64,000 nt of DNA, from positions 17,856,880-17,920,879 of the forward strand of contig CM041295.1 in assembly GCA_023052935.1 (NCBI GenBank). Direction: 5' to 3'. This stretch comes from Piezodorus guildinii (Eukaryota; Arthropoda; Insecta; Hemiptera; Pentatomidae). The notes beneath the pieces are model-generated. The model was not told where the DNA came from. It made no database searches and worked only from the letters and a program-made list of their open reading frames with translations. Positions 54,035-64,000 of this stretch are shown one piece after another (within the stretch, counting starts at the first letter, position 1; every line of letters starts with the position of its first letter). The translations under genes were made by a program, and so were the position numbers.

Positions 54035-54879
54035 AATAAATAAAGTAATAAACCAAAATAATAAAAAAATATATTTTATGTAAAGAGACAAGAGAAAGAG
54101 GTATGATGCGTGCACCAGATATTTCTCTCTTAGATAAGACCTTATCTATAAGATAAATTTGAAAAATCGAGTTTTTCCGTGTCGAAATTCAAATCAAGAG
54201 CAGTGAGAGAGCGACGGGGGTCGGCTTGTCATAACTCATGCCAAGAGAATAATATTGTTGCATTGATCGCTCAAAGGAGTAAGTCTTATCGACACGGACC
54301 CGGCTCAAGCAGTAAAAACAAATGTTGCGGATAAACGGGTATAATTTACATGGTTTTAATGTAGCCCTGCTTTTAAGTTTATGTCTCGACGGAGTAATGG
54401 TTGGGAAATATAGGTCAGGATAAAAGGTTGAGGGGGGAAATTGTGGGGGGAGGGTTTAGTGTAGGTCCACCACTCCTAGCTAAGATATTGTTCATTTAAG
54501 GTGTCAGGGAAAAACCTAATAAATTCTACATTACATACACATCCACATTTATTACCAAACACCGGAAATTAAATTTTTTTTTTCATGGACATTACGCCTC
54601 TTTTCTTTTTACTTTTTTTTATATTAAAAAAAAATCTCACCCCGGCCTATCTTATTTATTTCAAAAGCTTGACCGTAAATTCAATAAATAATTTTCAAGT
54701 ACAAAATATTCTATTTATTTATTTAAATGTGAATTAGATTATTTCATCTAAAATAAATGTCTTGAGGTTTTTGAAACTTTAACTTCACTTTAAATTCCTT
54801 GAATTGATTTTATTTTAATTGGTATAAACGTGGCTTAAGTTATTTTTATTTTTATATTTATTTTAGTTATTTTTTATAT
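54035..54879. other. Unassigned AT-rich stretch
   Basis: A repeat A end trace (GATGCGTGCACCAGATATTT) lies at 54,101-54,122. Nothing else is recognised. Confidence 0.35.
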
Positions 54880-55570
54880 TTATTTTGATTTTTTTCTGTT
54901 ACGAAACGGCCTTTAAGACCACGCGAATATAATTATTTTTTTTGCTTCTTCATTTTCGCCTTTCTCTTATCCCAGTAACTTCTCATTGTTTCTGCGTGTT
55001 TTTGCTTCCTTTCCTCCGACCACGCAGCACCTTTCCGTTTATCTTTATTTTCCGCAAGAACCCTGATCTCTTCCAATCTCTTTGCATATTGCTCTCTGTC
55101 CAGGCAGTGACTTATGTATCCTCCGACGCTCTTGTATTGACGGATTCGGTCAAATATCCTCTTGTTCAGTCTCCCTTGGTCCATTCTTACCATGTGCCCA
55201 AAGAATCTTAGTCTTCTGATCCTTATCTCAGTTTCCAGGTCTTTCATCCCCTTGTAGATTTCCTGGTTCGGTCTCAACTATAGTCTTCCTGTGTTTTATT
55301 GGCCATAGATTCTCCTCAGGATCCTTCTCTCTATTTTCAGTAACTTTTCTTGGCTAGGGAGACATGATCCGTACAAAATTACTGGTTCTATCACCGTATT
55401 GTAGTGCCTTATTTTTGCGTTAGAAGATTTCGAGTTTTTATTTGTTCTTCTATGTAATTATTTATTTGGTTTCTCTTTACTCTGTACATGTGGGATAAAT
55501 GATTTATTTTAGCTGCAATACTCATTGCCCCAGAGTATGGCAAATCGTATTATATCTGAATAGATCAGTT
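54880..55570 (-). pseudogene. LINE-R ORF2 C-terminal relic
   Basis: The minus strand reads SGAMSIAAKINHLSHMYRVK, RNQINNYIEEQIKTR, then AKIRHYNTVIEPVILYGSCL, LLKIERRILRRIYGQ and a stop. It then gives the open 114-codon frame (55,277-54,933) with ETEIRIRRLRFFGHMVRMDQ, GRLNKRIFDRIRQYKSVGGY and a highly basic end. The order (Y.TVI.P..LYGS, KIERRILRRI.GP, RRLRF.GH..RM) is standard for LINE ORF2 C-termini. The 3' UTR has ATTCGCGTGGTC as at 1.03 kb. Confidence 0.75.
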
Positions 55571-56119
55571 TAAGAAAATGAATTGTAATGGAGACATATG
55601 CGTGCGTTTAGTGTATCCGATTTTTTAAGTGTACGGATATTACTAATTATCATAATTAACTAGAATGAGACTGTAAAAATACAATATATACGGTTGATAT
55701 TGGTATGCTGTGTCCATAGAGCAACACAGTATAGATCTCCGTTTTATTTTGTTTTTTCCTAAAGCACTTCTCTTCGTTAATTTCACGATTCTATTATGCG
55801 TTAATTACTCATTAAAAATAGGAGCAATTGGTGATTAATTTACTTCTCGACCTAAAGCAATAGGGCTATGATTAATTCACACGTCACTAATTAACCGGAG
55901 TAAATGTTGAACGCTGATTGATGGTATGTCAGTGCATAGTTCCACGAGTCATTTTGAAGTTCATGGCTGCATTATTACTAAAGTCCTTCTGAACTACATG
56001 AAATAATCCGGGACTTGGGGCATGAAAGTGTAATACATAGCATGGGCTGGTTGAAGTATAATAAGAGCTTATCTTATTCATTTGTATTCTTTATACATAT
56101 CATGTTACAAAAATTATAT
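55571..56119. other. Unassigned stretch
   Basis: No supported frame or repeat. Confidence 0.35.
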
Positions 56120-56121
56120 TA

Positions 56122-57024
56122 TTGAGTTGTGTCACATGAAATGTCTGTTTTCAAGGTAAAGGATTTTTATTAAAAACACGGTATGAAAACAAGATAATTT
56201 TATTCAAAGTATTTACCTTCTTTTGCTACACATTTTTCCCAACCTGACACCAACTTTTTAATCCCCGAACTGAAAAACTCTGAGCTTTGAAGTGTAACAA
56301 AATCTGAACACGCACTTTTCACTTAATCATCATTTTCAAAACATTTTGCTTTGACGAAGTTGTCTAAATTCCTGAACAGGTGGTAATCTGTTGGAGACAA
56401 GTCGGGAGAATATGGTGGGTGCGGAAGAACTTCGTAGCCCAGTTCTTTCAATTTTTGCACGGTATGTTTTAAAACGCCCAGTGAGATCATGAGGTACCCA
56501 TGTATCGAGCTTTTTTACTTTCCCAAAACACTTTAAACGTCTGGAAACGGTAGATGCACTTGCATTTAGTTGTGCTGAGAGTCCTTTAACTGTTTGGTAG
56601 GGGTTTCCTTCTACTGTATGTTTGAGGACATCGTTGTCTATTACGGATGGAGGTCTTTCTCGGGGCACGTTTTCCAAGCTTTCCCCAGCTGAAAACTTAA
56701 CAAACCAACGGCGAATGGTCCGTTCATTAACACTCTCTTCCTCAAACGCCTTGCAAATATTTCTAGCGGCCTCAGCTGCTGAATGACTTGTAGTCTAAAC
56801 TCGTAAAAAATATTACTCAAAAATCAAGTGTTTCCATGTTTATATTTGGAGGTATACTAAAAAGGGGGTAATTGATTGGGAAGCTAATGTTTATAATACA
56901 AAGGTAGGGGACTAGTAACTTTTTACTTTAAATATGTAAACTTTGGGAAGAAAACAACAGAGACCTGCAAAATCCTTTATGTATTTCAGAAACTATAAAA
57001 ACGGACATTTCATATGAAACCCAA
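56122..57024 (-). mobile_element. Mariner-1 copy M4, internally deleted (903 bp)
   Basis: TA flanks the inverted ends (TTGAGTTGTGTCACATGAAA; the right end lost three bases). The frame 56,677-56,336 has the second helix-turn-helix (GLSAQLNASASTVSRRLKCF), then WVPHDLTG joined to the KHTVQKLKELG region in another frame. The junction differs from M2/M3 and removes slightly more. The first helix-turn-helix is present but frameshifted. Confidence 0.9.
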
Positions 57025-57244
57025 TATTTTATTTTATATTTCTTCCTTAAACTTTTGATACTTTGTAGCTCTTTTCATTGATACTAATTTTGTTTTATTT
57101 TACATATTCCTATATAAAATATTATTATTATTTTTTTTTTCTTATTGATTTCGTCCCTTCTTGTCCGAAAACTGGAATTAAAATTCCGCTAAACACTCAA
57201 AGGGATTTAATTTATTAATAATTTTAATAATAGTGTAACTTTTT

Positions 57245-57355
57245 TAAAGGGTTACCTGTGATGTAGTGGCTAATATTAACTGCCTCCTATGCACAAGACA
57301 ATTCACCGGATTCAAACCCAGAATATAGCTCTAGAAATTTTAGATGTTAGTAATA
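57245..57355 (+). mobile_element. SINE1, 5' part (split by a LINE)
   Basis: GGGTTACCTGTGATGTAGTG, CTGCCTCCTATGCAC and GGATTCAAACCCAGAAT (B box) match SINE1. The matching 3' part resumes at 58,132. Confidence 0.7.
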
Positions 57356-58131
57356 AATGGTAACCCTGTAAAGTTTTACCCGATCGTCAGGAATTTCCGA
57401 ATTTCTTCACTTCTCAAAGCGGCTGAATTCCCATCGTCACCTATTCCCGTATAAAACCCGGAAGCTCCTCGTTATCCTCTAATGTTCCCCATCTTCGACA
57501 ACTGCTGTACCGTATACGGTTGTGTTTCTGGGAATTTCGAAGTAAAAATAAAACACCTAAATAATTGCTTTGTTCGCTTATCTTCGGGGTCCCGAGGTAC
57601 ACCTCTGTCTCCGAATTTCATTGCGAGTTGAATTGGCTTTACCCATCCCATCGTCGCAAGTATTTCCTTGCATCATTCCTGTACCAAGTTATCCAATCCC
57701 GCCGTCCATCATACATTTTCGACCTTTTACAATTCAAATCCTTTGTCCATATCTCGCTTGTACACGCTCTAGGCCTTCAGATTTATACACAACGGCCCAC
57801 CAATCTGCACAGTTTGACAGATCGTTCCTTATCCGATCCTCAATCCTATGGAATTTTATTCCTCTTTTTATTCGTCACTCCAACTCTCTTCCTACATTCA
57901 AATCCCCTTATTAATTCATCGCATGACAATCCAGCCAGAACAAAATTGTAAATAAGACTCTATTTTACTTTATTTTCTACATATTTGTGTATGTCTGTCA
58001 TCGATTAGTTTTAGTTAAATTGTTTATAAATAATTAATTGCTCAAAGACTCTGAAGCCCAATTTATATATTATGTCAATGTTATTCTAAAGGGACTTGTC
58101 TCAGAATAATAAAGAATTTATTTATTTATTA
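57356..58131 (+). mobile_element. CR1/R1-like LINE 3' end inserted in SINE1
   Basis: Across two frames the plus strand encodes CFVRL-SG, ELNWLYPSHRRKYFLASFLY, QVIQSRRPSYIFDLLQFKSF and then QFDRSFLIRSSILWNFIPLF, NSLPTFKSPY. This is the LINE C-terminus LNWLP...RR, F..S.(F/L).R....WN.LP..(I/L)R...S...FK. The tail is AGAATAATAAAGAATTTATT followed by TATTTATT repeats. Confidence 0.8.
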
Positions 58132-58302
58132 AAATCCATTGTAATGCCGTCCTTTGGAGGGGAAATAAAATGGTGGTCTCGGGCCTGTGCTCGTTAAATA
58201 TATCTTCCGTAATAAATCTAGAAAGGCAAAATATACGACTCCCACTGTTGCATTTTCTGATTTTCCACAGTAGAATAGAAGTAACGTTAAATGAATTAAC
58301 AA
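58132..58302 (+). mobile_element. SINE1, 3' part
   Basis: It reads AATGCCGTCCTTTGGAGGGG, TGGTGGTCTCGGGCCTGTG and GACTCCCACTGTTGCATTTT, matching the SINE1 body in order from where the 57.3 kb part stops. Confidence 0.75.
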
Positions 58303-58391
58303 GTTTAAAAAAAAATTAATATTGTTTTTATTTCTTGGTTTTTTATATTTTTTATTCATTATTTATTTATTTCATTATTATTCTTTTACAT

Positions 58392-59115
58392 TACTTTCAC
58401 TTACCTCAGCTGTTAAAATCAATTTAAGAACAATTAAAAACAAAATAAAAATAAAGTTAAACAATTTTGAAGTTAATTTAAATAAAAAGTTTATTGAGAT
58501 TCGTAGGAAACATTTGATTTAGATTAAATGATATAGCAATATCAAATTGATATGCCTAATTATCATTAATTACTTCATCGCCAATTAGTCACATTACATT
58601 ATTTTTCAACTTTTTTGATCAGATAATATTTTTTCTAAAATCTTTAGGTTTCCAACGGTACATTAAACACCAATCTTTCAGTTCTTAGGTTCAAAACACC
58701 AAAATTTACATGTAAAAAATATTTCAAGCTTTTTTCTCCTTTAGTTGGAGGAATAATTCGTTCAACATTTAACCGCTTTTTATCAATCATAATAAGAAGA
58801 TATCGGTAATTTTTTTGAATCTACAAAATTAAAATTACTTTACAGAAAGAAAATTTAAAATATCGGCTTTTAAGCCCTGTTAGACTATTCTAATCAGAAT
58901 TAAACCTACACGATATTAATTTTTTTTAATTTTATATCATTGTGGCGAGTTAAATTAAAATCGTCGAGAAAATTTACCACGTGTCTATTTATTCGTGCTA
59001 GATGTACCACACACAAACACACACAGACTATGTTGCGCGACCTGGTTATTTGGACCCAGGGACCCTAAAAGGTGTGTTTTCGTTGAAAACTGGAAACCGA
59101 AGTGAATGTAAAAAT
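58392..59115 (+). repeat. Repeat A copy 12, diverged
   Basis: It runs from TACTTTCACTTACCTCAGC to the microsatellite ACACACAAACACACACAG and AGGGACCCTAAAAGGTGTG. Both extreme ends are worn. Confidence 0.75.
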
Positions 59116-59720
59116 TAATGAGTAATTTTTTTTTTTAACATGTGAGGGGGATAATAGCATATTAGCGGTGTCTTGTTTTTATAATTAAAGCAACAACAAC
59201 ATAATTTGTAAAACTAAAAAAAGTACAAAACCACTTTCTTACTTATGTAAGTGTGAAATACGAAGTAAATGAATGTGCGGGTTCTCTGAGAAGAAATATA
59301 GCCACGTATAATCGAATATAATTGCAAAAGAGTCTGAGGAAAGATTGAAAAAAAAAAATTGTCCGGGATGTTATATTGTGTTATTCCGAAAATAATACAG
59401 GATTTTTTTAAAACAAAAAATATAAGAAGAAATATTAACGATTTTTTACTCCACTCTTATCAATACATGTCTACCAACGCCCCACAGTGGGAAAAAATCA
59501 CGACTTCTATAAATTCTATAACTTTTGATCTAATCAAGATAAATTAAAAATTCTTTTTCCATTTATTAGTAGAAAACAACCTTTATTAGAGATTGTAAAA
59601 ACAATTACTCTCGTTACTTTTTTTAATTATTTTTCAAAGTTACTGATTTCACACATTTTGTATTTGATCAATTTACTCTATATAAGAGCATTTGAATTGA
59701 CGGATTCGATTTCAGAAATT
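59116..59720. other. AT-rich stretch, nothing recognised
   Basis: A short frame at 59,359-59,547 is unrecognised. The phrase CGCCCCACAGTGGGAAAAA recalls dispersed insect repeats. Confidence 0.3.
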
Positions 59721-60058
59721 GCTGAAAACTTAGCAAACCAACAGCGAATGGTCCGTTCATTAACACTCCCTTCCCAAACGCCTTGCAAATATTTCTAGCG
59801 GCCTCAGCTGCTGAATGGCCGAGTTTAAACTCGTACAAAAATTTTACTCGAAAATCGCGTGTTTCCATGTTCATATTTGGAGGTATACTAAAAAGTGGGT
59901 AATTGATTGGAAAGCTAATGTTTATAATACAAAGGTAGAGGATTAGTAACTGTTTACTTTAAATATGTAAATATTCGGAAGAAAACAATATAGACCAGCA
60001 AAATCCTTTATGTATTTCAGAAACTATAAAAAATGACATTTCATGTGAAACAACCCAA
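59721..60058 (-). mobile_element. Mariner-1 copy M5, 5' half only
   Basis: The minus strand has the 5' end (TTGGGTTGTTTCACATGAAA, next to TA at 60,059-60,060), the leader, and METRDFRVKFLYEFKLGHSA, ending shortly after the first helix-turn-helix where unrelated sequence begins. Confidence 0.85.
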
Positions 60059-60149
60059 TATAATATAGCGTTATTTTATATAAAAAGTTGTAAAAAGTAA
60101 TATAAAGTGACGAATAAGGAATAAACTTATTATTGAATAAAAATTTAAA

Positions 60150-60312
60150 ATAGTTCTATTATTTAACCTAAATCGCATGTTTCCAACGAAAATTAATACA
60201 CGTTTTATTGGAATCAAGTTAAAATATTTTTAAAATTGAAGATATTTAATAGTTTTTAAATTGATTTTAACATTCGAGGTAAGTAAAAGTCGTCTGTTGC
60301 CAGCACCAGATT
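60150..60312 (-). repeat. Repeat A end fragment
   Basis: It finishes GAGGTAAGTAAAAGTCGTCT, then GTTGCCAGCACCAGATTT. Confidence 0.75.
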
Positions 60313-60344
60313 TTTTTATTTTACTTTACCTTTCTTATATATGA

Positions 60345-61028
60345 AATATACAGGGAGTCTTAAAAATGTGTCGCCATATTGTAGGAGCAGATTCTAGACC
60401 ACAAGAGTAATAAAAAAGTTTATAGTACCTATAGTCTATTAAATTTTGAGAGTTTGTTGTTAGACGAAGACCATGGATAGCAGGAAAGATCTCAAAAGGA
60501 ATATTTGATTTTCTTTGTCATCCGTTTAGGGTTGACATCCGTTTAGGGTTGAATTAGACTATGGATAAAATAAACTTTTTAGTTTTACTAGAAGCCTAGT
60601 AAATATGATATAGTAAATAGCCTCCTCTTTAAATATGACAAGGCATTTATGGGGCACCCAGTATCGCCGCTTACCTAAAAGATTATTAACTCATCTGGAT
60701 CAAAATAAGAGCCCTATTTCTTTAATCATCTCTTTTACAAAAGGAAGAGTTAGGCATAATGTCAGGGCTATTTTGAAATTTAAGGAAGCTAATAAGGACT
60801 TATTGTAAAGTGTTTACATCATTAAGGAACAAATCCTCTCTCGGTCCGAGCCATTGTGCCCTCGAATTGACCCTAAAGTCAAATTGAAGCTTCTCCTTGA
60901 ATTTTAAAGTCCGCCTCGCCTTTTGTACTTTGTACCTTTAGCCAACACGCTTATGCTTCTTAGATGCTTAACAAAATATAAAATATGCATTAAAAAACGT
61001 CTTCAACTATAGACTATTTTTATTTATA
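60345..61028. other. Unassigned stretch
   Basis: It starts with TATACAGGGAGTCTTAAAAA, a phrase typical of dispersed arthropod repeats. Two copies of CATCCGTTTAGGGTTGA lie at 60,519 and 60,537. No gene is supported. Confidence 0.35.
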
Positions 61029-61082
61029 AAAAATCTGGTGAGGGCAACACAACCTTAACAAAATCTTGAAGTTTTAATTAAA
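61029..61082 (+). repeat. Repeat A start fragment, cut by J1
   Basis: AATCTGGTGAGGGCAACACA is followed by a short remnant, then the T-run of J1. Confidence 0.65.
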
Positions 61083-61540
61083 GTTTTTTTTTTTAAACAT
61101 AATTTATTGTAATTTACAACTGTAATTCAAAGTACAACAAGTAAATGTGACAAAAGATAAATTGCGTGAAACAAACTTGAAGAAGAACTACCCAATGGCA
61201 GCCCTCCTGTAACTTTTCTAAGCTAGAAGGTCTCGAGGCCATCTTCTTTTCAGACGCCTCGGAGGGTTATCAGGAATTGAGGAGGAAGACAGAATGGAAA
61301 CCAGTGGATTAGAGTGGGAATGGAGTTTTTCTTGGAATGAATGATATCTGGTTCGGGTTAAATCAGTAACATATGGAACTTTAAGGTCTTTATGGATAAG
61401 TTTATTCGTTACAAAATATGTAGTATTGAGGATTTTACGGAGGATTTTGGATTGTAAGGATTGGATACAAGAGGAATTCGATGGTTTAGTAGACCCGCAT
61501 AGCTCTACTCCGTAAGTCCAGATAGTTCTTATCTTAGGTC
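61083..61540 (-). mobile_element. J1 LINE, 5'-truncated copy
   Basis: The T-run at 61,086-61,094 and TTTATTGTAATTTACAACTG mark the 3' end. The complement encodes IWTYGVELCGSTKPSNS-type text, then RIQSLQSKILRKILN, and ends NPPRRLKRRWPRDLL. Confidence 0.85.
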
Positions 61541-62566
61541 TTTAAAATCTTTTTCAAGTTGGAACATCAAAAAACGTTGAGAAATATATAAAATGAACAA
61601 ATTTAAGAAAAAAGTAAAAATAATAATGACATAGGACTGAGATACAACCAACACAGCTGCAAATCCATTGCCTCACAAATTGTCCAAATACATGGGACGA
61701 CCCTGGGGGCTTATCTTTCACTCATGGCGGCTGTGTGTGAGCTCAAGTTTTTTTTTTTTTAATACAAAACTCTTGAAACTCCACGAGGTTATTATAAGAA
61801 TTATAAGAATCTATATAACAAAGTAAAAATCCTGTTTTTAAAAGGTCATATAATAAAAAAAGAAAAACAAATAAATATAAATTTGGTTAGCACAACACTA
61901 ATAACGACTTCAAAAAAATCCAAGCCACCTATTGGATTGGTAAACACGATACCTTTGGAAAGGAGAAGCAATGGTATCATTAAATATAGTTTATATATGG
62001 ATTAAACATATCAAGTAAGCTAATTTTTTAAGGTACTGCTGCCTTAAAAATGCAGCCGGTCAAAAGCATAGCAATATGTTTGTGTGTATAAAGAAATTAA
62101 GAAATACCGACCTCCCAAAAGTTTCTATTGTTTATTTATAACGATTCAATATTAATATTATTAATTAATAAAAATATACGTTTAGGTATAAATTATAAAT
62201 GAGTTTTATTTGTAAAAATACTCTAAAAAACATTTCTGGAAATAACGGCTGGAATATAAATAGTGTGCGTTTTGTTTATTAGAGATTTATTGGCCAATAC
62301 CTCTACAGTGAAGTAGCCTACGTATTCGTTTAGGACGTTTGACTTCTTGTTAATACTTGAGCAGTACATCAATCAACAGGGACTTTTAAAGTTTATTATT
62401 AATCTATCATACCCAAATCCAGCCATCCAAAAATTTTTCGTATCGTTGAATCTGGCTTTACTGCCTTAACTGAGTAACAGCATAGTAATTACAAACCTGA
62501 AACAATAATGAAAAAAATAAATGTTGATGGTTTAATCAAAATAATAACCTTAATACATATATACAC

Positions 62567-62575
<9 letters not shown>
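61541..62575. other. Unassigned stretch
   Basis: No supported coding region, repeat end or RNA gene. 61,630-61,750 is slightly less AT-rich. Confidence 0.35.

Positions 62576-62576
<1 letters not shown>

Positions 62577-62632
<56 letters not shown>
62577..62632. repeat. (TA)n microsatellite
   Basis: Pure TA tract. Confidence 0.95.
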
Positions 62633-62635
<3 letters not shown>

Positions 62636-62691
62636 ATATTAAATAATAATATTAATAGAAAATATTTCATATTAAGGTATAAAAAAAAAAA

Positions 62692-63018
62692 AAATCTGGA
62701 GCGGGCAACACACGACTTTCACTTACCTCCATTTTTAAAATCAATGAAAGAATTTTCAAAAACAGTTAGAGATAAAAATACGTGAAACTATTAAGAAATT
62801 AATTAAATTGAATTTATATAGAAACATGTGTTTTATTAGAAAATCTATTATATTATTATCTAAAACACACACCGTCAGACACACACACACACAGACCTTT
62901 TTGCGGGACTTGGTTATTTGGACTCAGGGGATCCTAAAACGTGTATTTCCGTTGAAAACTGGAATTCGAAAATTTTCACGATCGCAATACTTTCCACTAC
63001 TATATATAGTAAGTGAAA
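62692..63018 (+). repeat. Repeat A, internally deleted copy (~327 bp)
   Basis: The start (AATCTGGAGCGGGCAACACA, ACTTTCACTTACC) and the last 160 bp (CA tract, TTTTTGCGGGACTTGGTTAT, hairpin CTATATATAGTAAGTGAAAG) are both kept and very close to the family consensus. The ~570-bp middle is gone. Confidence 0.85.
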
Positions 63019-63154
63019 GTAAAAAAAAAAAAGAGATGAAATTACAAGATTAAATTAAAATGACTATTTCATCACTTTATGTGTACATGTTGCATTACAT
63101 CTATAAATTGAAAATAATTCTAGGTCAATCAATATTAAGTGTCCAGATTTAATA
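63019..63154. other. Short AT-rich spacer
   Basis: Nothing recognised. Confidence 0.3.
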
Positions 63155-63345
63155 AAAACCTGGTTAGCTCAAAACACAACTTTCAATTACCTCGGTTGTC
63201 TCAATCAATTTAAGAACTTTTAAATGCAGTTAGAGTTGAAGAAATATTAAAAAGGAATTAAATCAAGTTTTAATGATAACCATACAAAAAAACGTTATAC
63301 CATTGTCTTTTATGAGACGGAATATAATATAATATTATTACAATT
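63155..63345 (+). repeat. Repeat A start fragment, diverged
   Basis: ACCTGGTTAGCTCAAAACAC, then ACTTTCAATTACCTCGGTTG and TTTAAGAACTTTTAAATGCA parallel the first ~190 bp of repeat A. Confidence 0.6.
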
Positions 63346-64000
63346 CATTCTAATTATATGACTAATCATTTTATCGAAATTACTGGTTATTATTGTAAAT
63401 TTCATAAATTGGCACGGCTCTTGCCCGATTGGCCAAGAATAACTTTGATGGTTAGTAGATTGTATCAGATTTGTAAATTTAATGTAGATATGGCGGTGGA
63501 TATGCAGAAATGTGCATACTTAAATAAGGCCATCAAATAAATAATTAACAATAATTATCCAGGCGTATTTGGATTGGAGGGTTTCATTAGAAATGATATG
63601 ACAGGAGCCCTGTAAGAGATGAATAATTTCAACTATTAACATATTTAATTAGTATTATCTCCCATAATTATAATTGCTTTTAGAATTTTTAATTGAAAGA
63701 AGTGTATTTATAGCATACAATTAATCATAAAATGACATTTTATTCTGTAATAAATTATGGGCCTGTGCAAACACTACCCCATTGTGACTATATAAATTTA
63801 ATTAAAGTAATAAGTGTGATTATAATTTTCAGATTAAATTTTTTTGCGTGTGTGCAATATGTGATAATTTTGGTATTGTGAGAGAATTATACGTAGTTAG
63901 GAAGTATTAGAAGTTATCTCGTAGGATTTATCATTATATTATTAACACAAATAGTATTATATTACTATTTTCAGACCGATATTCTGATAAAAAAATTTAA
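63346..64000. other. Unassigned end of window
   Basis: A 60-codon frame at 63,358-63,540 is unrecognised. No repeat ends are seen. Confidence 0.3.

Overview
This window is AT-rich eukaryotic DNA from an animal nuclear genome. I found no intact host gene, operon, tRNA gene, rRNA or CRISPR array. Nearly everything recognisable is a transposable element or a relic of one: non-LTR retrotransposons (Jockey-like J1 and J2, an RTE-like family with (ATT)n tails, a second LINE family called LINE-R, and CR1/R1-like fragments), two tRNA-derived SINE families, Tc1/mariner elements of at least three kinds, a hAT-type MITE, a 135-bp TA-flanked MITE, and Penelope-like terminal repeats carrying hammerhead-ribozyme motifs. 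A very abundant ~0.9 kb repeat (repeat A) looks like a Helentron-associated non-autonomous element. The mix fits an arthropod, probably an insect and possibly a hemipteran; that is inference from the element families only.

Layout. 0.6-8.2 kb: LINE relics, repeat A, Penelope-like repeats with hammerhead motifs (2.9, 3.3 and 7.8 kb), an R1-like LINE 3' end with poly(A), and a fold-back pair of Penelope-like arms. 9-14 kb: a J1 copy flanked by a target-site duplication, a GC-rich island (10.6 kb), an RTE relic with a YADD box, an inverted repeat enclosing another reverse-transcriptase relic, and SINE/LINE tails. 14.6-20 kb: a small MITE, complete repeat A, and repeat C interrupted by a SINE1 and a hAT MITE. 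21-27 kb: deleted mariner, J1, and a palindromic pair of repeat C arms holding a Penelope-like insertion. 27-37 kb: repeat A, RTE and J1 fragments, SINE2, mariner. 37.4-40.5 kb: repeat A split by a 2.2 kb J2 element whose ORF2 is open apart from one stop codon. 42-46 kb: CR1-like and J1 fragments, and mariner nested in repeat A. 48-53 kb: RTE end, LINE ends, a mariner with perfect 29-bp inverted ends nested in repeat A, and another broken repeat A. 53-64 kb: J1, LINE-R, mariner, a SINE1 split by a LINE, and more repeat A.

The sequence gives a history rather than a gene circuit. Repeat A and repeat C are old and serve as landing sites. Mariner, SINE, hAT and Jockey copies landed in them later, several with exact target-site duplications. 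The most interesting signals are the hammerhead motifs in the Penelope-like repeats (with a compensatory change in stem I), the Helentron/DINE-like architecture of repeat A, a tRNA-headed SINE sharing its tail with J1, and mariners that have all lost the catalytic core while keeping their ends. Boundaries of old repeats are approximate (tens of bases); boundaries with target-site duplications are exact to a few bases.
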